A DNA stretch of 11,845 nt from Tieghemiomyces parasiticus. Its lineage: Eukaryota > Kickxellomycota > Dimargaritomycetes > Dimargaritales > Dimargaritaceae. The position numbers and the translations under genes are program-made. Under the pieces are notes generated by a model. It was not told where the DNA came from. It saw only the letters and a list, made by a program, of their open reading frames with translations, and did not search any database. The stretch spans positions 1 through 11,845 of the forward strand of contig JANBPT010001244.1 in assembly GCA_027575765.1 (NCBI GenBank), read 5' to 3'. Shown here piece by piece: positions 1 to 8,299 of the stretch (positions are counted from its first letter, which is position 1; each line of letters opens with the position of its first letter).

Positions 1-2951
1 AGGGTCTGCAGGTCCTCGATCAGGATGCGCCAGGAGACCAGGTCAACCAGGGCGTGGTGGATGGTCCAGAACAGACGTTTGTGTTTGGGTCGATCATGTG
101 AGTGGATGACGCAGGCGGCCATAATGGGCCCATCGGTGATGTTTAAACTGGCCTGAACCTTTAGGATGCGGTCGGCGTAGTCGCTTTCAGCCACGGTAGC
201 CTCGGTGAGGCTAACGTGGTCAGGGATTGCCTCGGACGAAGGAATGTACTGCGTCCAAGCACCCTGGTCATTTATATGGAACCGAGCACGCAGGATGTCA
301 TGGTGGTTGGCCAGTTGGACCAGGGCGCGATTAACTTGGTCAGGGGTAACGGAAGTGCACACACGCAGGGTGAAGGACTGGTTGAAGTGGTGGGGGTAAC
401 GGAACGGCAAACCGAGGAACCAGTGCTGAATAGGGGTAAGCTCGACTGGGCCTTTCACTTGACGCTGATTTGCTTCGGCTGCGGCCGTGGCCAGTGGGGT
501 CAGTCGGGCGGCTAAGGCTCGGAGCTGGCGGCATTCGTAGATTAGCGGCACGGTGACCCTGAACCCTAATTGTTGACATTTAGATACGAGAAGGATTGCT
601 GAGATGGAGTCTCCGCCGACGCGGAAGAAGTCGTTAGTCGCCCCAATACGCTCGACCGGGAGTGATAGGACCTGGGCCCAGGCCTCGCGCAGACGGAGTT
701 CAAATTCGGTGAAGTCACTGGAATCAACGGGGGATGCCTCTGGAACGGGCGCGGCGAGATCTGACAGGGCACTGCGGTCGACCTTGCCGTTGGTAGTCAG
801 TGGGAGTTGAGTCACCGGGGCAACGTGATCGGGCACCATGAAATTAGCCAGGCGGCTACGGAGGTGGTCGAGTAGGGCCGAGGTGTCCACTGAATGTGGC
901 TCCACGAACAGGACCAGGCGATCATTCCGCACCGACGCCACGGCGAGTTGAACGGTAGAAAAACTAATGGCGGTAGCCTCGACCTCCTCGAGTTCGATAC
1001 GATAACCGCGTAGCTTGACCTGATGGTCCATGCGACCCAACAGGTCAACATGACCGTTGGACAACCAACGGGCCCGGTCGCCCGTCAGGTACACCCGACC
1101 GGGACCAAACGGGTTGGCAATGAACCTCTGGGCGGTGAGTTCGGGTTGGTTGCAGTAGCCACGCGCCACACCCAAACCTCCGATGAGGAGCTGACCGGGT
1201 GCACCCACCGGGACCAAGTGCAGGTCGTCGTCGACAATGTAGGCCAGGACGTTGTGCAGGGGTCGGCCAACAGTTATCATGTCGTCTATGCAAAGGACAG
1301 AGGTGAGACTGATCACAGTTGTCTCGGTGGGACCATAGCCATTGACGAGACCACAGTGTGAACTCCAGGAGTTAACCAGGCGCTGGTTGCAGGGCTCTCC
1401 ACCGCAGATGATTCCGCGGAGCAGTGGGAACTGCTCAGGACGCAGCTTGGCTAAAAATGACGGCGTGACACTGGCAGTATGGACACCTGCGAGGTCGCCA
1501 AGCAGGTCTAGACCAGGGAGGACCAGTGTTCCACCATTGCATAGGGTTTTCATAGCGGACCATAAAATACCATCGAATCCAATGGACAGGACCAAGAGGT
1601 CACGCTGACCCGGCCCATAGAAATCATTGAATGTAGGATCGACGGTGAAGGAGGCCAAACTGCCGTGCTCAACCATCACACCCTTGGGCTGGCCGGTGGT
1701 GCCCGATGTGTACACGATATAGGCCAGGTCCGTAGGTTCAGAGTGGTGAGCAACGAACGGACAAGCGTTGTCTTCGGTGCTTGACATGGTCACAGCCACG
1801 TTGCTAACCAGTAGCTTGGGGCAAGTGATGTTACCCAGACGACCCTGAGACTCGTAGCCTGCTAAGACCAGGGTTGCCCTGCTGTCCTCGATAATGTAGC
1901 GGATACGCTCTTCGGGGTACTCCGGGTCGATGGGCACGTAGGCGGCGCCGGACTTGAGCACGGCGAACAGGGCTATAACAAACTCGATGGACTTGGGCAG
2001 GAGGAGGGCGATACGAATCTCGGGTCGGGCACCATAGTTGCGGACGAGAGGCTGGGCCAGAGCTGAAGTGAGACGATCTAATTCGGCATAAGTGACGGTG
2101 CGACCCGCGTGGTCCAGGGCGATGCCTCCAGGGGTCCTGGCGGCCCATTCACTGACGAGGAGGTGCGTAGGCGTATTGACTGCATCGGGGTGACTGATGG
2201 TGCCGGCGAACCGCAATAGGCGCTGGTGTTCCGACTCGTTCACCCAGGCCACATCAGCGATGGTCATACTTGCAAACTGCTTACTATCCTCCGCCGCATC
2301 GACTAGGGCACGGGCCACGATACAGAACTGATGAGCAAGTTCCTGTACCGCCGTCCTGACTACCCGTGACCGCGAAAAAGTTATACGGATAGCCAGGCTA
2401 CGGGTATCCCCTTGGCAGGAGACGACGAGGGTGGCCTGGGTCATGGCCCCCAGGGCGTTTAGGGCCTCCTGCTCGGTCTGGGCGGAGGGCTTATTTTTAT
2501 CCACATGAGGCTGACAGTCACCGACGACTAGAACGGTGGCCAGTTTCCCCTGGTAATCGTTCGACAGAATCCATTCACGGTGACTTGACGGGTGGTCGGG
2601 GGCCAAATACGATTTACCAAAAGCCGAGGCAAGTTTGACCTCTGGACCGAGGTGCAGGGCACACACGTTGAGGCCCAAAGTCATAGTCTCTAGATCAAAT
2701 GGCGACTTCAGGGCTTGGCTGTGACCAAACACGGCCTGTTCGGCTCCCGCAAATCGGGCCAGGAGGAGGGCCCAGGTCACCTTACTGAGTGTAGCGGGCT
2801 CCAGGTCAGTACGCAAAGGTATCACTACTGCCACATGGTCGTAGCCCGGCTCGGTGTAGACGGGCTTGGTAAGTGGAAGGACGGTAGTCGGGGGCGGGTT
2901 GTCTGTGCGACCGGCAGGTGCGGGACGGCTAGGCTGACGAAGACTGGCCAT
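1..2951 (-). CDS. Nonribosomal peptide synthetase, N-terminal part (half C - A - T - E), 3' end off window
   Basis: One uninterrupted frame of 983 codons from ATG 2951 to the left edge. NRPSs activate amino acids as adenylates, load them on a carrier arm and join them. Seen, by residue: about 55-265 resemble the C-terminal lobe of a condensation domain (AVFGHS near 73), without the HHxxxDG lobe; about 269-728 are an adenylation domain with TYAEL (287), YTSGTTGQPKG (414-424), FDG..W (459-464), NGYGPTE (537-543), TGD (623-625), the GRMDHQVKLRGYRIELEEVE box (639-658) and NGKVDR with Lys723; a carrier follows with VGGDSI and phosphopantetheine Ser782; then LTPIQHWF (838) and HHALVDLVSW (965-974), typical of epimerization domains. 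The GGDSI form of the carrier is the one usually paired with epimerization. ATG 2951 is the first Met after an in-frame TAG (3023-3021) and has A at -3 and G at +4. Inferred: the loading module of a larger enzyme, starting the peptide with a D-residue. Codons are GC-richer than the flanks. Product unknown. Confidence 0.95.
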   Translation of the reverse strand, partial: MASLRQPSRPAPAGRTDNPPPTTVLPLTKPVYTEPGYDHVAVVIPLRTDLEPATLSKVTWALLLARFAGAEQAVFGHSQALKSPFDLETMTLGLNVCALHLGPEVKLASAFGKSYLAPDHPSSHREWILSNDYQGKLATVLVVGDCQPHVDKNKPSAQTEQEALNALGAMTQATLVVSCQGDTRSLAIRITFSRSRVVRTAVQELAHQFCIVARALVDAAEDSKQFASMTIADVAWVNESEHQRLLRFAGTISHPDAVNTPTHLLVSEWAARTPGGIALDHAGRTVTYAELDRLTSALAQPLVRNYGARPEIRIALLLPKSIEFVIALFAVLKSGAAYVPIDPEYPEERIRYIIEDSRATLVLAGYESQGRLGNITCPKLLVSNVAVTMSSTEDNACPFVAHHSEPTDLAYIVYTSGTTGQPKGVMVEHGSLASFTVDPTFNDFYGPGQRDLLVLSIGFDGILWSAMKTLCNGGTLVLPGLDLLGDLAGVHTASVTPSFLAKLRPEQFPLLRGIICGGEPCNQRLVNSWSSHCGLVNGYGPTETTVISLTSVLCIDDMITVGRPLHNVLAYIVDDDLHLVPVGAPGQLLIGGLGVARGYCNQPELTAQRFIANPFGPGRVYLTGDRARWLSNGHVDLLGRMDHQVKLRGYRIELEEVEATAISFSTVQLAVASVRNDRLVLFVEPHSVDTSALLDHLRSRLANFMVPDHVAPVTQLPLTTNGKVDRSALSDLAAPVPEASPVDSSDFTEFELRLREAWAQVLSLPVERIGATNDFFRVGGDSISAILLVSKCQQLGFRVTVPLIYECRQLRALAARLTPLATAAAEANQRQVKGPVELTPIQHWFLGLPFRYPHHFNQSFTLRVCTSVTPDQVNRALVQLANHHDILRARFHINDQGAWTQYIPSSEAIPDHVSLTEATVAESDYADRILKVQASLNITDGPIMAACVIHSHDRPKHKRLFWTIHHALVDLVSWRILIEDLQT

Positions 2952-3133
2952 GGTTGGAAGGTCAAGGGACGGGTTAGTTGAGATTACACTGATTGTGTTG
3001 GTGGTAGTAGTGGGGGGAGGCTATTAGCTTAATTTGGACTGTCGACCAGGCTTAGGAAAGCGAGAAGTGGTCGGTGAAAGGAGCAATAACGGTAGGCAAT
3101 TGGCCTAAGTGAGCGAGGTGCCTACAGTATATA
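2952..3133 (-). promoter_or_regulatory. Probable NRPS 5' leader and core promoter
   Basis: On the minus strand a TATATA (3128-3133) lies about 180 bases before the ATG, and a CCAAT (plus-strand ATTGG, 3099-3103) lies within the palindrome-like GGCAATTGGCC. The last 60 bases before the ATG are C/A-rich with almost no G, as in many fungal 5' leaders. An in-frame TAG at 3023-3021 limits N-terminal extension without an intron. The CCAAT lies between TATA and ATG rather than upstream, so the assignment is tentative. Confidence 0.35.
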
Positions 3134-4845
3134 GTGTTTCCTGGGAGGAAATTCCGAACTGCCTCGTCATACTTGATGCCTTAGCCAGATTTTTTGCCGA
3201 CTTGAGGCTTACCAGCATCGCCACGCAGGTGACGCTGGTAGGGCTGTCCGTCGTCAGGAAGTCCCCCCGGTTTAAGCCGTAGAGTGTCAATGGTAAGGAT
3301 TAAAGAGAACATGGCTGGTTCGCACGGATAACAATAACGGTATGACCTCTGCATACCCCTTCGTCGTCAGGGTATATCACGTAATACCTCCATCCGCATC
3401 TTGCATTCCCGCTGTTTTTGTCTCTGCCTGCTATACTGACGGGCACATAACAATTGATCAGTATGCCCGATCATGTCGTCATGCTGAATCCCATATATAC
3501 TTTTCACGCCCCATATGCATACCCCTGCAGCCGGTGTACATCTCCCTCTAGGAATCGTTGGGATACAAGCGCCAGTGTCTTTCGCAACCTTAAACTTGCC
3601 ATCAAAATGTGGCTGATGCAGGGACGTCGGAGTATGTAGTTAGGTCATGCGGGCCAGTACCAGCGTGTGATCAGAAACCTACTAAACTTGCTAGGGGAAG
3701 CGCAGCCCACTGGAGGCCCATCACAGGTAAGGGTTCCGCTGCCAGGCTGTAGTATGGTGGCCTAACAAGGATGGCTCTAGCGCAGGCGGGAAAATGACCT
3801 GGCATTACTTGCATTCACTACATCGGGTTCTCGATAGCTAACTGCAATCACAAAAAGAGATGGTATGTGTCTAAATGATCATCTAAGCCGGAAATACTGT
3901 ACGGCCAAATGATACGTCTTCAGCCGCGAGTGGCCATATAAAGGGCAACACAGTAGCTCTGGCCACACTGCCTGTAGGAAAGGCCATTAACCATAGATCA
4001 CGTGGTTAATTTTTATTTTGTGCAATGGCAGTTTGCTTAGTGTACTTGACGGTCCCATTTTAACCATGAATATACTATGTATACAAACTGTTAGGCTGAA
4101 GCCCAAGGTGCCTTTAGTTCTAGGCATTCGTTGTACACCCGAACTGTACTGGACCACCTTTTAAACATCGTGATGCTGCTAATGGGGACTAGCAGGTGTG
4201 GGGGTCGCAACGAGCTTTACTAATGGTACAATGGTTCAAGCAATAAACGAAAAGTAAGGTGAAGTGCAGGCGTAAAGAGTGCGATAGGGCAGGAGGGTTA
4301 CGAACGCCAAACGGTATATAACGTAGGTTAACAGATGGAGTGCAAGCTATGGAGGAGGGCGGGGACCCGAGTTGATGTAAGTTGTCAGCGGTGAAGTTCA
4401 TGACCAAGTATGTGTCTCCAACGGTTGCATGGAAGGTTTGGCAACCTCTGGCGGACGGTGGCTTGGAGGGACTGCATACTGGCGCACTCGTTATGTGATC
4501 TTGTTTATGGGCGTTGCAAACACCATGGTCCGAAAATAAATCTGGGCAAATGGTGGTGATAGGCAGGAAAAAGGGCTGAGCGTTGAATAAGCTAGACTGT
4601 AGTATCAAATAAAGGGTCAAGTGTTTACTGTCCTTTGATTTGCAGGTGGCTGGTGAAGTACATACATGCACCTTACGCAGACTCTGCAGTTGGCTGGTCT
4701 CTGACACTGCTTACTAAAGTCCCATTAGGCCTGTGTTTGCTGGCCTTCATTAAAGGCTACCTAGAAGGATAGACGGCAGTTTAAATTGATATAAAAGGAA
4801 ATAATAAATGGTACTGCCAAAGGACAGCATAGGTGAATAAAAATG
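3134..4845. other. Gene-poor stretch upstream of the NRPS
   Basis: I recognise no protein, RNA gene or repeat here. The longest open stretch (4707 to 4189, minus) opens with GTG, contains no early ATG, and is rich in Ser, Pro, Cys and His, as expected of chance frames. A 69-codon ATG frame at 3342-3551 (plus), divergent from the NRPS, has no recognisable motif. The stretch separates the NRPS from the transposon remnants. Confidence 0.5.
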
Positions 4846-5600
4846 CTAAACAAAAAAGGTGTAGATAGTATTTAATTCGGGGTCCTCTAACCTAAATGGG
4901 GTATAATAATTATAGTTGCCATCCCTCTGTACTACTTGGCAATCTATTTCTACCCAGCTATCATAGCAGGTTCTAAAGTCATTTGGCCAGAGCTTGGTTG
5001 GCTCTAATATCCAGGTGTTTTTGGTCACTTAGAGTGCGCTGAACTGCTTACCCCTCAGCTGCTACTTGCTATCACTGAACAGCCAGAAGTCACAGGGAGG
5101 AACAGGTCAGGACTGTAGGAAAGGGCCAGCTGTGCCCAATTCCAGTGTTGGAAATGTAGGTCTGGGTAGCTGCAGTACAATGGGGTGGTGCATTATTATG
5201 GTTGAGTCATAGAGGGTGATGGTCCAGACTTCCTCTTGTCTCCACCCAGGCCTGAACCATGGGCTCCAGCCCATACTCTACATAGAGTTTGGTGGAGACC
5301 TTGACACCAGGGGGAATGACACTCAGGTGTAACAAGCCATGCCTGGCAACAAAAATTGGTCAGCATCCCCTTAGGTGTGACATGGCCTTGGTGGGTCTCA
5401 GTTGGGACAGGGCCACTTCTAGGGCACAACCTCTGGCAACTAGAGCCATCAGGGGGATTGTCAAGGTATACCCAAGTCCCATTGCCTGTGACAATGGAGT
5501 CCAATAGGTGGTTATTGGCTCTGTCAAACTCCTCAGGAAATTGGTGGCAACATTTACTTACTTGTGGTGCTGGTTGTTGGTGAGGTTGTGGGGATTCAAC
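4846..5600 (-). pseudogene. Degenerate mariner (D,D34D) transposase, N-terminus missing
   Basis: Mariner transposases cut and paste their own element through an Asp-Asp-34-Asp catalytic triad. Reading the minus strand and allowing frameshifts, family landmarks occur in order: LNPHNLTNNQ (from 5599; family WVPHxLT), LLDSIVTGNGTWVY (about 5507-5466; family IVTGDETW), GLLHLSVIPPGVKVSTKLYVE (about 5340-5270), HNNAPPH (about 5200-5180; family HDNARPH), PCDFWLFSDSK (5097-5065) and a C-terminal FRTCYDSWVEIDC stretch (about 4990-4940). The spacing between the second and third catalytic positions is 103 bases, i.e. 34 codons plus one inserted base, which fits D34D. The first two Asp are Asn in this copy (codons at 5483-5481 and 5197-5195); the third is kept (5091-5089). 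In-frame stops and shifts are many. The DNA-binding N-terminal region is not found: homology stops at the 133-bp repeat. Certainly inactive. Confidence 0.85.
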
Positions 5601-5733
5601 TGTGCTGATATTAGGCCCAAGTCTAATACCATAACCAAAAGGCTATTCTATTATCACAGAATTTATGGTTCTAAAATAGCAGACTTGGACTTAACCCTGG
5701 GATAATCTAATGTGGTGGTTCCCAATTGCCACA
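5601..5733. repeat. 133-bp TG...CA repeat, copy 1 (abuts mariner remnant)
   Basis: Copy 2 (9631-9763) has the same length with no gaps and 8 mismatches by hand count, about 94% identity. Ends are TGTG...CACA. Two nested inverted repeats lie inside: 5617-5624 with 5681-5688 (CCAAGTCT/AGACTTGG) and 5628-5634 with 5663-5669 (ACCATAA/TTATGGT). The element starts one base after the last recognisable mariner codon, so it seems to have inserted into or beside that gene. Its own flanks (TCAAC left, CTGCT right) show no target-site duplication, unlike copy 2. It could be a solo LTR of a tiny retroelement or a hairpin MITE. Confidence 0.8.
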
Positions 5734-6820
5734 CTGCTAATACCAGTATTATGCCTTATACCTGGCTCTGTTTATCATTTATTGCTTGGACCCATTGCAC
5801 CTTCAGTAAAGCCCACTACCACCCCCACATTTCTAGTCTACCTTAGAGGCATTACAATATTCATAAAAACATATCCATTATTCTGACACAATAAAAAATG
5901 GGTAAAAGATGTGAGAACACTGGTTGCAGTAGTACCTTCCCTGTTCCACTAAAGAAAGAAGGTTTCAAACAGGCATTCTTATGTGCAACCTAGTGGGCAC
6001 TCCAGCTTCCCATCTGGTGGCCAATTTCCCCTCTGGGAATGAGTCATCCCTCCATTGGGCTCTCAGCCCGGTTGGTATCTAGGTAGAGGTCTACTCCCTC
6101 CACTGAAAAATATGGGATTTCCAGTTGGATATCAATGAAAGTGAAAGTACGTCAATCATGTTAGTTTTATTAGAAGTTAAGCTATTAACTAATTTGATAT
6201 GGGGGCTGGTGACAAGTCTGGTCCAACTCAAAGGCATCCTTTCATTGTGTGGTACATTGGCTTTTGGAAACCAACATTGTGATAAACAATTTCCTGAAGG
6301 GTGAAAGAGCAAGATAGGATAAAATGGGCAGCAAGATATGGTAACAAAACGAGATACATGTAAAAGAAATGAATAGAGAAATGCCAAAAGAATGAGGGAG
6401 AGGGATTGAAGCCCTAGATCTTATACCAACCAGTGGTTCTTACTAAATGACTAACTCTTGCCATATATGTAAATGAGACCAACTTAATGGTTTGTTGTAT
6501 GTGGTGATCCTTTGCTGGCTCCAATGCCACTGTGTGACTATAGTGCACCCATGGGAAGGCTACTCACCCAGGGGGACTGGACCTCCCACCACAATAAAAA
6601 TCATGATTTGGCTCTTCAGCTACTGGTTGGTGCAACTACAACTCAATTATTCCCCATCCAATTCACTGCCAACTCCAGTGTTTCAATGATCTGATGTCCA
6701 CCTTTACACATATTGGGGCTATATATAGCTAGTACTACCTTTTCTCTTTGTTTATTATCTCACAGCTAGCACAAACACTTGATGGTTTTCCTTTAATTCC
6801 TCCTTGTGGTACGCCAAACC
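5734..6820. other. Gene-less AT-rich stretch, nothing recognised
   Basis: I looked on the minus strand for the missing N-terminal helix-turn-helix half of the mariner transposase beyond the 133-bp repeat and found no convincing match. A 98-codon open frame (6387-6091, minus) resembles no family I know. This may be decayed transposon DNA, but nothing here proves it. Confidence 0.4.
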
Positions 6821-6826
6821 ACTGAT

Positions 6827-7059
6827 CCAATCAGTTGTGACCCCACACTAGCAACTCTTTTATCACCGCCGTTTTATCACTAGTACGCCCCCTCCTCCTC
6901 CTCACCTATTAGAATATCCCCTTGCTACCTTTTCCCCTAGTTGCGTATTTACCTCTCTTTGACTTGGTACCAACCCCAAATGTGCCCTATCGTTTGAAGG
7001 TCTGCCTGACCTGTACGGCAGCCCTAATGAAAGAGGCGGGCCATCTTTCATTATAAAAG
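6827..7059 (+). promoter_or_regulatory. Likely Pol II promoter: CCAAT box, paired GATAA sites, GC box, TATA box
   Basis: In order on the plus strand: CCAATCA (6827-6833), the form bound by the CCAAT-binding complex, inside the inverted repeat ACTGAT/ATCAGT; two TTTTATCAC direct repeats at 6858-6866 and 6872-6880, each giving a GATAA core on the minus strand, 14 bp apart; a run of CTC triplets near 6890-6903; GAGGCGGG (7033-7040); and TATAAAAG (7052-7059). The combination is stronger than expected by chance, but no transcript is known. The expected start site is near 7080. Confidence 0.45.
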
Positions 7060-7082
7060 GCAGTCAGCACAACCCATAATAA

Positions 7083-7232
7083 ATGATAGTCAAGACCCAC
7101 TCCATATTGTTCAATCGTCTATTTCGAATTCATTCCGTACTTTACTTAGTCTTTTTCCTGCCTTTCGGGCTAATTAGCCACTACGTTTCCTCTAGGGTAG
7201 TTCACCCTACAACACTCCTGTGTGGTTGGTGA
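7083..7232 (+). CDS. Hypothetical 49-residue hydrophobic peptide
   Basis: A short ATG-started frame ending at TGA 7230-7232, beginning 31 bases after the first base of the TATA box. Residues 1-15 hold four basic residues (K4, R12, R15 and nearby H), followed by a hydrophobic core (VLYLVFFLPFGLIS, 19-32) and a short polar tail. This resembles a signal peptide or a single membrane helix. I know no homologue. The ATG is very close to the predicted transcription start, leaving almost no leader, and an AATAAA overlaps it (7078-7083), so the frame may be accidental and the promoter may serve a non-coding RNA or a transposon. A GTGAGA at 7229 and a good acceptor (pyrimidine run then CAG at 7557-7559) could form an intron, but joining them gives an immediate stop. 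Confidence 0.25.
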   Translation: MIVKTHSILFNRLFRIHSVLYLVFFLPFGLISHYVSSRVVHPTTLLCGW

Positions 7233-7699
7233 GACCCCAAGGGGGAGTTTATTGCCATAAATTGCAAGATAGAAAAAAGATAAGATTAAGAATATTAAGT
7301 GTCAGGTTTGTAGGCTTATATGGCCTGGAAGATGTGGGGAGGGTCAGGTCTTTGGTTGGATTTCATTAGTTGGTCATCAACATTTTCATAGATTGCTCAT
7401 TATCCAATTGTTGGTGTTCAGGGGGTGGTGTTTGTTCCTGTTTGGCGTTTGCAGGGCTTGTAGGGCTCAGTGTAACATCAGCTTTTGAATCCTGACATCC
7501 TGCCTGTCCAGCTAAAAGGGCCATATTGTACTTCAGCTAATTATCATTTTTTTCTGCAGACTAGATAATTGCTGTAGTTGCTATTGAAGACGAATTTCAT
7601 AATGCAAAATCAGTTGATGCGGCTTCCCCGGCATTGCAAAGGCTGACCAATTGCCTACTGCACTCAGCTGCCATTAAACAAGGATTGAGGAAGCTGACT
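7233..7699. other. Gene-less stretch before the tRNA gene
   Basis: No frame or RNA gene recognised. It contains a GATAAG-type site near 7278 and a strong splice-acceptor-like tract: branch-like GCTAAT (7536-7541), a T-rich run and CAG at 7557-7559. Confidence 0.4.
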
Positions 7700-7706
7700 A
7701 AAAAAA
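7700..7706 (-). terminator. Pol III terminator of tRNA-Arg
   Basis: Seven A on the plus strand, i.e. T7 on the transcribed strand, 25 bases past the tRNA 3' end. Runs of four or more T end Pol III transcription. Confidence 0.7.
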
Positions 7707-7731
7707 TAGGTATCTTCAATATAGATAGACA

Positions 7732-7805
7732 CGATCCAAGCAGGACTCGAACCTGCAATCTCCTGATCCGTAGTCAGGTGCCTTATCCAATTTGGCCATT
7801 GGACC
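7732..7805 (-). tRNA. tRNA-Arg (anticodon ACG)
   Basis: The minus strand folds into a full cloverleaf of 74 bases: acceptor stem GGTCCAA/TTGGATC (one G-T pair), D stem GCC/GGC, anticodon stem CCTGA/TCAGG around loop CTACGGA (anticodon at 7771-7769, ACG, read as inosine-CG for CGN arginine codons), a 5-base variable loop and T stem GCAGG/CCTGC with loop TTCGAGT. The discriminator is G. The internal promoter is intact: A box TGGCCAAATTGG and B box GGTTCGAGTCC. There is no intron and no mismatch in the anticodon or T stems, so the gene is probably functional. A diverged repeat begins 11 bases upstream of its 5' end. Confidence 0.95.
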
Positions 7806-7816
7806 CACATATTCTG

Positions 7817-8190
7817 TGGAGCCCAGATAGTTATTTGCCCTCCTGAAGATTCCTGAGGGTTGACTCTATTACATAAGGTCAATGATACCAAATGGAGTTG
7901 ACTACAAAGACCAGGATAAAGGACTGAGGCCTTGGGAATGGCAACATTTCAATTATGCACCTCCGGCAGATTTCCCATCAGCTGATGGTCTAAATGTCCC
8001 ATGACCTAGGCAACCTATTGTTCTACAACTTTTTGATTTATTATGTTTCATATCCTGGAGGGCCAATAGGTGAAGCGGCAAACTATGGAGTAGCCAGCAG
8101 GGCCATAACCTCTTGGAGATTCAGAATTATTATTTATAACCCAAGCCCCAGCACTTCTGAGCTCAGGGAGTGTTTTCCCAACCCTGCCTT
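7817..8190. repeat. Diverged dispersed repeat, copy A (beside tRNA-Arg)
   Basis: Shares a chain of short blocks, in the same order and strand, with 9560-10100: TGGAGCCC then CTCCTGAA and CCTGAGGG; GATTTCCCAT; CCCATGAC then GG; TTTTTGATT/TATGTTTCAT then CCTGGAGG; CAGCACTTCTG; GGAGTGTTTCCC; CCTGCCTT. Blocks are separated by diverged stretches and indels, so the copies are old. Family unknown. Copy A lacks the 133-bp element found in copy B. Confidence 0.6.
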
Positions 8191-8299
8191 GGGGTACTAT
8201 TATTAAAATTACTATCACACCCTACGCTACACAATTCCTGTTGTACGCCAGGGCTATTACCCTATTAGCCGGGTACCTGAGCTCAGTTCATTTGTTTTG

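Noticed and set aside
205..2981. Several frames of 60-112 codons on both strands
   Set aside because: All lie inside the NRPS gene in other frames or on the opposite strand; the NRPS frame explains the region fully.
3105..3290. 61-codon minus-strand frame upstream of the NRPS
   Set aside because: It starts with TTG rather than ATG, overlaps the proposed TATA box and shows no motif.
3342..3551. 69-codon plus-strand frame divergent from the NRPS
   Set aside because: It has an ATG but no recognisable domain, no clear promoter and random-looking composition; kept only as a remark in the gene-poor entry.
4189..4707. 172-codon minus-strand frame, the longest closed frame in the window
   Set aside because: It opens with GTG (plus strand CAC at 4705-4707), not ATG; the first Met is far inside, composition looks random, and no motif is visible. 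In a eukaryotic setting it is best read as chance.
7634..7891. Frames of 70 and 75 codons on both strands across the tRNA
   Set aside because: Their middle parts are translations of the tRNA-Arg gene itself (for example PSRTRTCNLL), a common annotation artefact.
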